DNA from: JAXMBN01 sp046349875
Lineage (GTDB): Bacteria > Planctomycetota > Planctomycetia > Pirellulales > Pirellulaceae
Reading direction: 5' to 3'
Length of the DNA: 64,000 nucleotides
Assembly (NCBI GenBank): GCA_046349875.1
Contig: JAXMBN010000007.1
Coordinates: 1 to 64,000 of the forward strand
The notes under the pieces were generated by a model that worked only from the letters and a program-made list of their open reading frames with translations, was not told where the DNA came from and did no database searches. Below, piece after piece: positions 27,112 through 35,419 of this stretch. Position numbers and translations under genes: made by a program. How positions within the stretch are numbered: the stretch's first letter is position 1; each line of letters begins with the position of its first letter.

Positions 27112-28238
27112 TCAAGCTGGTTTACCGGCAGCTCGCGAGTGACCAAAGTACTTCGAGAAATTCCAAACCAGATCGCACCACATGGAACCATCGATGCCAA
27201 GCCGTTCAAGGATCGGCGCTAGCTCGGAGGGAATCGCACCTCGCTTTCCATCCTTGCCCTTCTTTCCAGTCCAATCCAATAGAGTTAGGTAATCGCAGAG
27301 CTTCATCGGCAAAAAGCCTTTGTTGCTTGCTCGCAAACCTTCTCGATGCGGATTGGGACCGCTCGGCTCATGCTCTTTGATTTCCAGGGGCGATAACCAC
27401 GAATCGGCGGGCTCTTTCAAGAGCGATGAACGTGAACGCTTTTTGCTACGCTTGGATGCCGAACGTAGATCAGCTAATTGCTTCTTGAACAAAGCGATTT
27501 CTTCGCGGTCCTTGTTTTGTAATGCCACTTCGAGCTTCTGCACCAAAACCTCTTCCGAAAGCGATTCCGTCAAGAACTGCCTTGCTGCCGCGATCGTTCG
27601 TACACCTTTTGAGCGCGAATGCGATCGAATGCCGAAGTAAAGCGAGACTGCTCGGGTGACTTCGCCATAGCAGCGCGAACGGATTTAAGTCTACGTACAT
27701 GGCACAGGCCAATATGCCTGCTTCATCTACGATCTTCTGAGCCTTGAATCGTCCTTCCCAAAATCGCCCTGTGCATTCATCTTCGCGGTTGGCTCGGCGA
27801 GCTATGGGTTCTGAAAGAGCTCGCATGAACCAGGAAACATCGGAGAGCCTATCGCGCCAACCTGAGAGCTTTAGCGTCAGCGATGGCTTGCACAATATCC
27901 TGCTGCGTGGGTGATCCCAGTTGATCTTCGAGCCGTTTTCCTGGGAAAAGCTGCAACCAACGCCTGGCAACTTCTTCGTCACTCCATGTTTTGACGACAT
28001 CGGGTCGATTGCGAAGCATCAAATGCAAATGGTTAGACATGACGGAATAGGTCAGCACATCGAGCGCAAACACGGACGCCAAGAGTTCCATCCGTTTGCG
28101 AATCCACTCGCGCCGGTACTCAAAGTTCTTTCCCGAGGCCAGATCTTTCCCAGCCAGAAAGGCTCTTCGGACACAGCGTTGCTGACAATGCACGATCCCA
28201 ATTTCGTCATAGCGAAACACGTCACTTCGTTTTGGCAT
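27112..28238 (-). pseudogene. REP-associated tyrosine transposase (RAYT, Y1/IS200-like), frameshifted
   Basis: From ATG 28238, with AGGAGG upstream, the frame encodes the N-terminal Y1 domain with the HUH site in SNHLHLML. It shifts near 27870 and again near 27680, just after the conserved MYVDLNP segment that holds the catalytic Tyr; VRAAMAKSPEQSRFTSAF continues in the next frame. A third shift before 27573 leads to a basic, Lys/Arg-rich C-terminal region ending at 27112. The intact protein would be about 370 residues. RAYTs act on hairpin REP elements; REP copy 4 lies 41 bases upstream. It shares RCVRRAFLAGKD with the copy at 63613. Confidence 0.85.
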
Positions 28239-28279
28239 GATGCAACCTCCTCCCAAATCCTAACAACTCACCCGCCCAT

Positions 28280-28309
28280 GTCAACAGTATATGGGTGGCA
28301 TATATTGGG
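28280..28309 (+). repeat. REP-like hairpin, copy 4 (upstream of RAYT)
   Basis: GTCAA (28280-28284), arm CAGTATATG, loop GGTGG, arm CATATATTG (28299-28307), then GG. The arms pair at eight of nine positions plus a G-T. It sits 41 bases upstream of the RAYT start and 5 bases beyond the SUI1 stop. Confidence 0.85.
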
Positions 28310-28313
28310 AGGG

Positions 28314-28658
28314 TTAGATGCGGTAGCCGAGGGAGCGGAGGTGATCGGAAACGCGAGTGGTGTGGTCGCCTTGGATCTCGATCTGATCTTCGCGAAGCGT
28401 TCCACCGGCACCACAGGCGTTTTTTAGTTGGGTGCATAGAGATGCAAGATCGGACTCGTTGGGCTTCAGGCCTCGAACGACGGTCACCCACTTCCCTTTC
28501 GCTCGCTTCTCAAGAGCGACTTTGGGCTTTTGCCGACTTGGCTCTAGCCACGTGGGTTTAGGGGGTGCTTCGGGAGGGCAGCGACATTCGGACTCCAATT
28601 GCCCACATCGCTCGCAATGGGCAGGAACATCCCATTTCGTTCCGGCAAACAATCCCAT
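28314..28658 (-). CDS. SUI1/eIF1-like translation factor (YciH family)
   Basis: 114 residues. The C-terminal half (KWVTVVRGLKPNESDLASLCTQLKNACGAGGT, EIQGDHTTRVSDHLRSLGYRI) is the eIF1/SUI1 fold, including the GAGGT and QGDH motifs. An N-terminal Cys set (C15, C18, C25, C27) could form a zinc knuckle. E. coli YciH influences start-site selection in vitro; the physiological role in bacteria is unclear. The gene is monocistronic, with REP copy 4 directly after its stop. Confidence 0.9.
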   Translation of the reverse strand: MGLFAGTKWDVPAHCERCGQLESECRCPPEAPPKPTWLEPSRQKPKVALEKRAKGKWVTVVRGLKPNESDLASLCTQLKNACGAGGTLREDQIEIQGDHTTRVSDHLRSLGYRI

Positions 28659-28822
28659 GGTACACCCTTCCGCAATGACTCTCTCAAACCACAGACCGGC
28701 ATTGTCGCTCTACCAGAACGGCCGACTTCGACTTCCACTCCTTGAATCCCAAGACTCCAGGATGGTATGGTAGGGTCTTTCCTAACAAGCTAAACCATAT
28801 CCTCTCACCAAGAAAGCTCCCC

Positions 28823-29662
28823 ATGAAATACGGCATGAACCTTCTCCTTTGGTCCGGTGAACTCCACGATGGACTGCTTCCTACCTTGGAGAAACTAAAG
28901 GCTATGGGGTTTGATGGCGTTGAGGTTCCTCTCTTTAATCTGGATCTCGACTACGCTGCGTGGGGAAAGAAACTCGACAACCTAGGCCTTGCTCGAACAG
29001 CTGTCACAGTCCGCAACTTGGACGATAACCCCATCAGTCCAGACGCCGCCGTTCGTCGCAAGGGTGTCGAACTCAATAAACGAACCCTGGACTGCTGTGC
29101 CGCGGCCGGCGTGGAATCGCTCATCGGCCCCTACCATTCGGCCTTGGGACACTTCAGCGGCGCTGGCCCAACAGCTGATGAATGGAAGTGGGGAGTGGAG
29201 AGTATGCGCGCAACTGCGGAGCACGCTGGAAAACTCGGCATTCGACTCGGCGTTGAACCACTGAATCGATTTGAATGCTACTTGCTCAACGCGCAAGCCG
29301 ATGCCGCAAGATTTGTCCGCGAAGTCAACCACCCAGCGTGCGGTATGATGTTTGACACCTTCCATGCGAACATCGAAGAAAAGAGTTCACCTCAAGCGCT
29401 TCGCGACATCAAGGATGTCTGTGTTCATATCCACATCAGCGAAAACGATCGCAGCACGCCTGGCCAAGGCGATATCAAGTGGAACGAGGTTTTCGGTGGC
29501 ATCAAGGAAATCGGGTACGACGGTTGGCTTGTGATCGAAGCCTTCGGATTAGCACTTCCCGAACTCGCTGCTGCCACCAAGATCTGGCGCCGCATGTTCC
29601 AAGATGAACTCACGCTTGCTCGCGAAGGCCTAGCCTTCATCAAGCAACACATCGAGAGCTGA
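28823..29662 (+). CDS. Sugar phosphate isomerase/epimerase, TIM-barrel (D-tagatose 3-epimerase-like)
   Basis: 279 residues from ATG 28823 (MKYGMNLLLWSG is the usual first strand; the longer frame from 28742 adds 27 unlikely residues). Metal-binding residues of the AP-endonuclease-2 fold are visible: Glu in LGVEPLNRFECY, Asp and His in MMFDTFHANIEE, His in HIHISENDRSTPGQGDIKW and Glu in WLVIEAFG. Ketose 3-epimerases of this type interconvert free ketoses such as D-tagatose, psicose or D-allulose with Mn. Substrate cannot be fixed. Monocistronic. Confidence 0.88.
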   Translation: MKYGMNLLLWSGELHDGLLPTLEKLKAMGFDGVEVPLFNLDLDYAAWGKKLDNLGLARTAVTVRNLDDNPISPDAAVRRKGVELNKRTLDCCAAAGVESLIGPYHSALGHFSGAGPTADEWKWGVESMRATAEHAGKLGIRLGVEPLNRFECYLLNAQADAARFVREVNHPACGMMFDTFHANIEEKSSPQALRDIKDVCVHIHISENDRSTPGQGDIKWNEVFGGIKEIGYDGWLVIEAFGLALPELAAATKIWRRMFQDELTLAREGLAFIKQHIES

Positions 29663-29678
29663 TATCTTGGCCTAGTCA

Positions 29679-29729
29679 CCATAGTGCCTAGATAAAACAT
29701 AGCGTCTAGACAATACACGGTGCCCAGAC
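29679..29729 (+). repeat. Three imperfect 17-18 base repeats
   Basis: CACCATAGTGCCTAGATA, AAACATAGCGTCTAGAC and AATACACGGTGCCCAGAC follow one another between two genes that converge here. Not related to the REP hairpins. Origin unknown. Confidence 0.5.
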
Positions 29730-29748
29730 ATCGGCGGGCTTGGACCGA

Positions 29749-30321
29749 TTAGTGCCCACCGGACTTGCCATGAGAAGCTTTGCCATGCGAGTCGCCTCCA
29801 TGAGCATCGCCACTTTCCTCGTGACCTTCTTCATGATCACCATGCTTATCGGCTTGGTGATCATAGCGGCGCGGTTCTGCCTTCGCAAAAACCAAGACTC
29901 GCCCCGTCTGCGGCGTCATCTCAGTAATCAACACACGATCGATATACTCTTTTCCGATCGTTTGAACGAGCACATCGAGCACCAATTGCTTGGCATGATC
30001 CAGATAGGGATCTTGCAATAGCTTGGGATCTAGTTGCCGCAGAGTCTCCTCGACATTCTGACGAAGCTCCCATTGCCGCTGATCGAAGACCGCCCGCGAC
30101 TGAATGCGGTGAGCCGATGGTACAACGGCGTGGATTCTCAATTGCACCAACCCAGACTCGCTGGGTTGCATCACATTAAAAGTCCCCAAGTCTATTTCAC
30201 AGGAAGCTAACACTTTGGCTTGCGTGGCTTGCATGCGAATGACGGCAATGATCGACGCATGCAGGCCTACCAAGACCAGCACCAGCAAGGCTATCCAGTA
30301 ACGACGCAGTGATTCAATCAT
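29749..30321 (-). CDS. Single-span membrane protein with FliL-like domain and His-rich tail
   Basis: 190 residues from ATG 30321 (MIESLRRYWIALL); longer frames begin with an improbable leader. A membrane helix (about 9-28) is followed by a domain with the FliL order: a beta strand about DLGTFNVMQPSESGLVQL, a helix with RQNVEETLRQLDPKLL, KQLVLDVLVQTIGKEYIDRVLITEM. FliL assists the flagellar stator. The C-terminal 37 residues are rich in His, Gly, Glu and Asp (for example HGDHEEGHEESGDAHGG), as in metal-binding tails. The FliL call is tentative. Confidence 0.55.
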   Translation of the reverse strand: MIESLRRYWIALLVLVLVGLHASIIAVIRMQATQAKVLASCEIDLGTFNVMQPSESGLVQLRIHAVVPSAHRIQSRAVFDQRQWELRQNVEETLRQLDPKLLQDPYLDHAKQLVLDVLVQTIGKEYIDRVLITEMTPQTGRVLVFAKAEPRRYDHQADKHGDHEEGHEESGDAHGGDSHGKASHGKSGGH

Positions 30322-30555
30322 GACGGCTATTCGGATTCTACGGTTAAACTCGATGACGACGCCTCTTCTCGGCTCGTCGACCCCAAAAACATAGGTCACG
30401 ATTTGCAGTGCAGACAACTTTGCAAATATCGATCTTTGAGCTTTTCTGCTGATTGACTCCCCTCCTTGGATGTGGTAGAACCCGCAAAAAGAGACTCGCA
30501 TGTTCACTATTGAACAAATAAACCCCACCCAAGACCCGTTGCGTAAGGTGATGCA

Positions 30556-32334
30556 ATGGCAAGCACCGAAAACTCATCCATCCTCGAGCCGGCAACAGAA
30601 CTCGAGGCCCCCCTTTCCGATCTCCAAATCGATATTTGGATTCGCCAAGGTGGTTTGGCCCTGCAAGCAATGCGATTTCGCAAACAGGCTGCCGAATACG
30701 CCGCTGCCGCTACCGAACTCGAACAAGCGATCCACTTAGCCAAACAAGGCAACTACCAGCGATTGCAAGAACTCCTTGCAGCCCCTACCCCAATTGCCAT
30801 TCCGACGGACTCGATGGAGTTACCGAATACTGCGTTTCTAAATACCGCGGCCACTGACTCAAACGTTCCATGGGCTCGCGATTCTAGGCTATCGAATTGC
30901 AGCCCCCAGTCGACACTCCCTTCGCCTGCAAGCTCGGAGCCCCCACAACTATCTCAAACGCTACCTGCTGAAAGTACCAATGCACCTGTTGGTGCAGAGC
31001 CCCCCAAGCCAATCCTACCTGAGGTCACGACCGAACCAACCCATTCCTCGAATCGTTCTTTGATCGATTCCATCGATATGGAGGCAACCAAGAATACCAA
31101 GCCATCGAAGACCGTTACTCTGCAAACGATTCAAACGCGTCAGGCTGGTACATCATTAGAAGACAACAACGACGTTCCTTCGCACAAACTCATCTCTCGC
31201 GAATTGTCCTCTCCCAAAGTTCGCCCATCGACTCGCTCAAAGGTCCATTCGCCTAAACCAACGGATTCAACGATTGGTCCGTCTCCTAAGACTAAGCCTC
31301 GACCCAACAACTCGAATGTCTCGGCTCAATCCCAAAAGAAATCGCACGCCAAAACCGTTTCCGGCAAACCCTCTTCTGTTTCTCGGATGCGCCAGCTGCC
31401 CAGTTGGACACTAAGCCTCACGATGCATTTAGTGTTGCTCATTAGTTTGGCCGTGATCACGGTTCGATCGGTCGATGCTCCCAAAGTGTTGGCCATTCAA
31501 GCGGCTCCGGTTGCATCAGAAGAAGTCTCGATGGTGATTCCTATCGAGATGCCTGAACTCGACGCAATTGACGAACCTTCGATCGAACCAAACCCTTCCT
31601 CAGCATTTTCTTCTTCCGATAGCTTGGCAAATTCCCTCAGCTCTGCCATTGCACAAGATATCTCGCAAGGCCTCGCTGCCAACCAAGCCAATCCCTCAGG
31701 GTCTGGCCCTATGCTGGAGAACTTTGATGCATCGGCAGGTTCACTCACCAAGTTTGCAAAGGCCGAGTTCTTTGGGGTGCAGGCTGCGGGCAATACCTTT
31801 TGTTATATCGTCGATAGTTCGGGAAGCATGCGACGTGACGGTGCCTTCGATGCAGCAAAAGGGGAGCTCATTCGTTCGATCTCCTCGATGAAGCCTAATC
31901 AGCGTTACTACATCTATTTTTTCAATGAACAAATCGATGCCCTTACGCTTCGAGGACGGCAACCGGAAACATTTCCTGTCCACGCAACTCCCGAAAACAT
32001 CCAGGCCACCATCGAATGGATGCAGACCATTCGCATTCGTGGGGGGAAATCCCCTAACGACGTTCTTGATTTGGCAATCGACATGTCCCCGGATGGGATC
32101 TTCCTCCTTTTCGACGGTGACACTCGGGTCGACGTCGCCAAGCATCTCGAAAAAACGAATCGCATCGATGATATTTTGTCGGGCCGTGTGCCTCGCATAC
32201 CCATACACACGGTGGGATTCTATACGCAGGAGCACGAAGCGCTTTTGAAGCGGATTGCTGAGCAGAACATGGGCACCTATCGATTTATTCCGGCGCCCAA
32301 AAGCCCTCGTAAACCAACGGCATCGATGCGGTGA
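30556..32334 (+). CDS. Membrane-anchored von Willebrand A domain protein
   Basis: 592 residues. N-terminal helix-rich part with an ATELEQAIHLAKQGNYQRLQELL segment, then a long Ser/Thr/Pro/Lys-rich linker (about 85-280), one membrane helix (about 285-305), another linker and a C-terminal VWA domain with MIDAS motif DSSGS at 420-424. The VWA probably faces the periplasm and binds a metal and a protein partner. A second, shorter VWA protein follows on the same strand; the two share the FFGVQAAG.. and ..VDSS framework, so they are paralogues. Confidence 0.85.
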   Translation: MASTENSSILEPATELEAPLSDLQIDIWIRQGGLALQAMRFRKQAAEYAAAATELEQAIHLAKQGNYQRLQELLAAPTPIAIPTDSMELPNTAFLNTAATDSNVPWARDSRLSNCSPQSTLPSPASSEPPQLSQTLPAESTNAPVGAEPPKPILPEVTTEPTHSSNRSLIDSIDMEATKNTKPSKTVTLQTIQTRQAGTSLEDNNDVPSHKLISRELSSPKVRPSTRSKVHSPKPTDSTIGPSPKTKPRPNNSNVSAQSQKKSHAKTVSGKPSSVSRMRQLPSWTLSLTMHLVLLISLAVITVRSVDAPKVLAIQAAPVASEEVSMVIPIEMPELDAIDEPSIEPNPSSAFSSSDSLANSLSSAIAQDISQGLAANQANPSGSGPMLENFDASAGSLTKFAKAEFFGVQAAGNTFCYIVDSSGSMRRDGAFDAAKGELIRSISSMKPNQRYYIYFFNEQIDALTLRGRQPETFPVHATPENIQATIEWMQTIRIRGGKSPNDVLDLAIDMSPDGIFLLFDGDTRVDVAKHLEKTNRIDDILSGRVPRIPIHTVGFYTQEHEALLKRIAEQNMGTYRFIPAPKSPRKPTASMR

Positions 32335-32566
32335 TCACCCCCGACTCCGGCGTTTCACTCATCCATTGCAGGCAAATCGCAAGGTTACGAATTGGAAATT
32401 CTCTGCAAAGGGTTTCCTCGGGCGCATCGGACGGTCATACTTAAAGGAAGAGAGAATCGGTTCTTAGGAAAGAACGTCGTTTCGTGATCCGTGCGAAAAC
32501 AGGCCACCCTAATTCGCTCCATCATCTCCATGTTTGCTTCCCAATCGCATCGAGCACTGCTAGTAG

Positions 32567-33457
32567 ATGCAGCATCGCCGGCCCACCTATCAGCGAATTT
32601 CTTCACTCAATAGTTTTGCGGTGAGTCTGGTGATTCACTTGGCAGTGGTCATCGGTTTGGCGTTGAGTGTTTATCAGCAGTTGGGAACGCAAGGCTTTGC
32701 CTTATTCACGTCGTTTCAAGAAACATCCGAAGCGGAACTTGAACTTCCGCCGACACTCGCTCCCCCCGTCATTGCGACCACGGAGGATGAAGCTCCTCAA
32801 CTATCGACTTCGAGCTTGGTGAGCTCGGAGATTACGTTGGATGCGCGTGCCTTTCAGGGAGATGGAGATCTTGGATCGGTGGTCGCCACAGCTGCGAGCG
32901 CTACACGTTCTCTTCAGGATGCCAAAGACCGATTGGGTGGTGCTTCGTTTTATGGCATCGACGCAAGTGGCAATAAGTTTGTTTATGTAGTTGATAGTTC
33001 GACGAGCATGGAAGGTAAGCGATGGAACAGTGCCCGCCAAGAATTGATCCGGTCGCTCAATCAACTCAATGACAACCAACAGTTTTTTGTCATTTGTTTT
33101 GATTTAGAAGCGAGGCCCATCTTCGGGCACTTCCCTCCCAAGAATGAATTCATCGAAGGGAGCGACCGCAACATCAGCAAAGTGAAGAATTGGCTTAAAC
33201 AAGTCGAACTGGGGCATAGCACGCGACCGGCAAATGCATTAGCGATGGCCATTGCGATGAAACCCGATGCGATTTATCTTCTTTCCGACGGTGAAATACG
33301 GGATCAAAGCATCTTGTTGCTTCAGCAGATCAACCGCGATGACGAGGGCAATGTCGTCGTACCCATCCATACGATCTCGCTATTTAGTACCGAAGGGCGT
33401 TATACGCTCATGGAAATTGCCAGACAAAACAAAGGGAATTTTTCGAGCAAAGACTAA
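32567..33457 (+). CDS. Membrane-anchored von Willebrand A domain protein, shorter paralogue
   Basis: 296 residues. One membrane helix (about 19-37), an acidic linker, and a VWA domain with FYGIDASGNKFVYVVDSSTSM (MIDAS DSSTS at 143-147) and LLSDGEIRD. It corresponds to the last 300 residues of the gene at 30556, without the long N-terminal part. Its stop codon is 4 bases before the nth start, so it is probably cotranscribed with nth and the HEAT-repeat gene. Confidence 0.87.
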   Translation: MQHRRPTYQRISSLNSFAVSLVIHLAVVIGLALSVYQQLGTQGFALFTSFQETSEAELELPPTLAPPVIATTEDEAPQLSTSSLVSSEITLDARAFQGDGDLGSVVATAASATRSLQDAKDRLGGASFYGIDASGNKFVYVVDSSTSMEGKRWNSARQELIRSLNQLNDNQQFFVICFDLEARPIFGHFPPKNEFIEGSDRNISKVKNWLKQVELGHSTRPANALAMAIAMKPDAIYLLSDGEIRDQSILLLQQINRDDEGNVVVPIHTISLFSTEGRYTLMEIARQNKGNFSSKD

Positions 33458-33461
33458 GGGC

Positions 33462-34103
33462 ATGAAACGACAAGAACGCGCGGACTTGGTCGCGCATCGT
33501 CTTGAAGAGTATTATCCAACAACCTCAATTCCTCTCGATCATCAAGACCCTTACACGTTGCTTGTCGCGGTGGTACTGAGTGCGCAATGTACCGACAAGA
33601 TGGTCAATAAGGTTACACCAGCACTTTTCAAGCTCGCCAACACACCACAGAAAATGGCGAAACAATCTGTGGAGCGAATTCAGGAGATCATTCGTCCGTG
33701 TGGACTGAGCCCAAGAAAATCGGTCGCAATCAAAGAACTCTCGCAACAACTTCTGGATCGCCATCGAGGTGTGGTACCGGCAGACATGGCTGCGCTCGAG
33801 GCGTTATCTGGAGTGGGACACAAAACGGCGAGCGTAGTGTTGTGCCAGGCTTTCGGTATTCCTGCTTTCCCCGTTGACACCCATATCCATCGTTTGGCGA
33901 CGCGATGGAAGCTCACCAGCGGTAAGAATGTCGAACAAACCGAAAAAGATTTGAAGAAACTCTTTCCCGAAGAGTTGTGGAGCAAACTTCATCTCCAGAT
34001 CATCTATTATGGCCGGGAACATTGTTCCGCTCGAGGATGCGATGGGAAAACTTGCCCGATCTGTTCCGAATTGACTCTCAAAAGCCGCACAAAGAAGTTT
34101 TGA
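33462..34103 (+). CDS. nth: Endonuclease III, DNA glycosylase/AP lyase
   Basis: 213 residues from ATG 33462, right after the upstream gene; the longer open frame is spurious. Helix-hairpin-helix LSGVGHKTASVVL with catalytic Lys121, and Asp139 in FPVDTHIHR, match E. coli Nth Lys120 and Asp138. It removes oxidised pyrimidines. The C-terminal cysteines are at 188, 193, 198 and 201 (spacing 4, 4, 2), whereas the standard iron-sulphur loop has spacing 6, 2, 5. The cluster may therefore be rearranged or held differently. Confidence 0.93.
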   Translation: MKRQERADLVAHRLEEYYPTTSIPLDHQDPYTLLVAVVLSAQCTDKMVNKVTPALFKLANTPQKMAKQSVERIQEIIRPCGLSPRKSVAIKELSQQLLDRHRGVVPADMAALEALSGVGHKTASVVLCQAFGIPAFPVDTHIHRLATRWKLTSGKNVEQTEKDLKKLFPEELWSKLHLQIIYYGREHCSARGCDGKTCPICSELTLKSRTKKF

Positions 34104-34117
34104 AACTGAGACCAATC

Positions 34118-35419
34118 ATGATGCACCGACGATGCTTCCTTCTCGCGATTCCCATGATGTGGATTGCGATGTGCATACCTTCGATCACCTGGGCTCAAGA
34201 AGATAGTCGCGAACTACGCGAGAATGCGCAGTTGCGAGCGGAACTAGCAGAGATGCTTCGTTCTGAAGAGGCTCCCAAACAGCTCGACGCGATCGAACGG
34301 ATTGGCAAGTATCGATCTCAAGGATCCCCGATGCTCGATGAACTGATCCGACTCTTGTCGAGTGAGAATCATGAAGTCGCGGGAAGATCGGCCATGGTGA
34401 TTGGAGCGATGGGTCCCATTGCCATCAAAGCGGCACCGGTATTGATCGCAAACATGAAAAACGAACAAGCCGTCGCGGATGCCGAATATCTATGGATGGG
34501 GTTTAGTCGCGCACTCTTTGGACTTGGCCCCAAGGTTATTCCAACGCTTGTCGAGTCCATACCCGATGCGAATCGATCGCAGTTCGCTGGAATCTGTGGT
34601 GCTCTTTACGATTTTGGGACTGCCGCAAAACCGGCGATGGATGCGGTCGTCATCAAAGCCCAACAAGACAATGCGTTTCGATGGCCCGCCATTTATGTTC
34701 TCGAAGCCATTGGCAAGCCTTCCGTGCAAGCCATGCCCCTTTTGCTCGAGTCGTTAGACGCAGCGGATTTTCAAGTTCAAGTCATCACTTGCCGTGCGCT
34801 CGCAGCGATTGGCCCCGAAGCGAAAGCAGCGCAGTCCAAGTTGCTCGGACTCGCGAAGAAAGGAAACCCATCCGTACGAGGTCGGGCAGCGATCGCATTA
34901 GGAGCGATAGGAATCGGCGAAAAAGACTCTCCGCTCGTTCTTCAAACCCTGACGGAATTGCTGGATGATCCGTCGCAAGTCGTACGTGAGCGCGCGATGA
35001 TCGGTATCGGCCACTTGAAACAAGAAGCAGCACCCCTTCTTGATCGAGTCCGCAAAGCCGTGACCGATCCCAAGTTTGCAGCTCGCAGTCAAGCTTGTGT
35101 CGCGTATTGGAGAATCAGTGGAGACTCTCAGTTTGCGATCGAACAACTCGTATTATTGATGGATCAAATCGATCACGATCTCACCGCGATCTCGGCTTTG
35201 GGAGAGCTAGGTGGAGCGGGCGTCGACGCCATTCCTGCGTTGCTCAAGAAAATGGAATCCGAAGATCTCTCCTACGCGCTCGAAGGCTGCCGCGCGTTAG
35301 GTAAAATGGGCCCTGCGGCCAAGTCCGCATTAGCTTCGATCGAAAAATTGTGCGACTCGGATGATGCCGAATTGCGTATCGTCGCCCGAGCCGCTCGAGA
35401 TGAAATAGAACACCCATGA
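34118..35419 (+). CDS. Exported HEAT-repeat protein
   Basis: 433 residues from ATG 34118 (a second ATG follows at once). Signal peptide FLLAIPMMWIAMCIPSITWAQ, then a region of helical HEAT repeats from about residue 55 to the end, with recurrent A-A-I-G-A and G-L-G-P style units (for example GRSAMVIGAMGP, CRALAAIGPEAKAA, GRAAIALGAIG, CRALGKMGPAAK). Such scaffolds bind proteins; no enzyme motif is present. It starts 14 bases after nth, and its stop overlaps the next start. Confidence 0.85.
   Translation: MMHRRCFLLAIPMMWIAMCIPSITWAQEDSRELRENAQLRAELAEMLRSEEAPKQLDAIERIGKYRSQGSPMLDELIRLLSSENHEVAGRSAMVIGAMGPIAIKAAPVLIANMKNEQAVADAEYLWMGFSRALFGLGPKVIPTLVESIPDANRSQFAGICGALYDFGTAAKPAMDAVVIKAQQDNAFRWPAIYVLEAIGKPSVQAMPLLLESLDAADFQVQVITCRALAAIGPEAKAAQSKLLGLAKKGNPSVRGRAAIALGAIGIGEKDSPLVLQTLTELLDDPSQVVRERAMIGIGHLKQEAAPLLDRVRKAVTDPKFAARSQACVAYWRISGDSQFAIEQLVLLMDQIDHDLTAISALGELGGAGVDAIPALLKKMESEDLSYALEGCRALGKMGPAAKSALASIEKLCDSDDAELRIVARAARDEIEHP

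Noticed and set aside
33870..33890. GTTGAC followed by ACCCATATCCATCG, resembling the REP tail
   Set aside because: It is inside nth and encodes the conserved catalytic segment PVDTHIH; no hairpin is formed.
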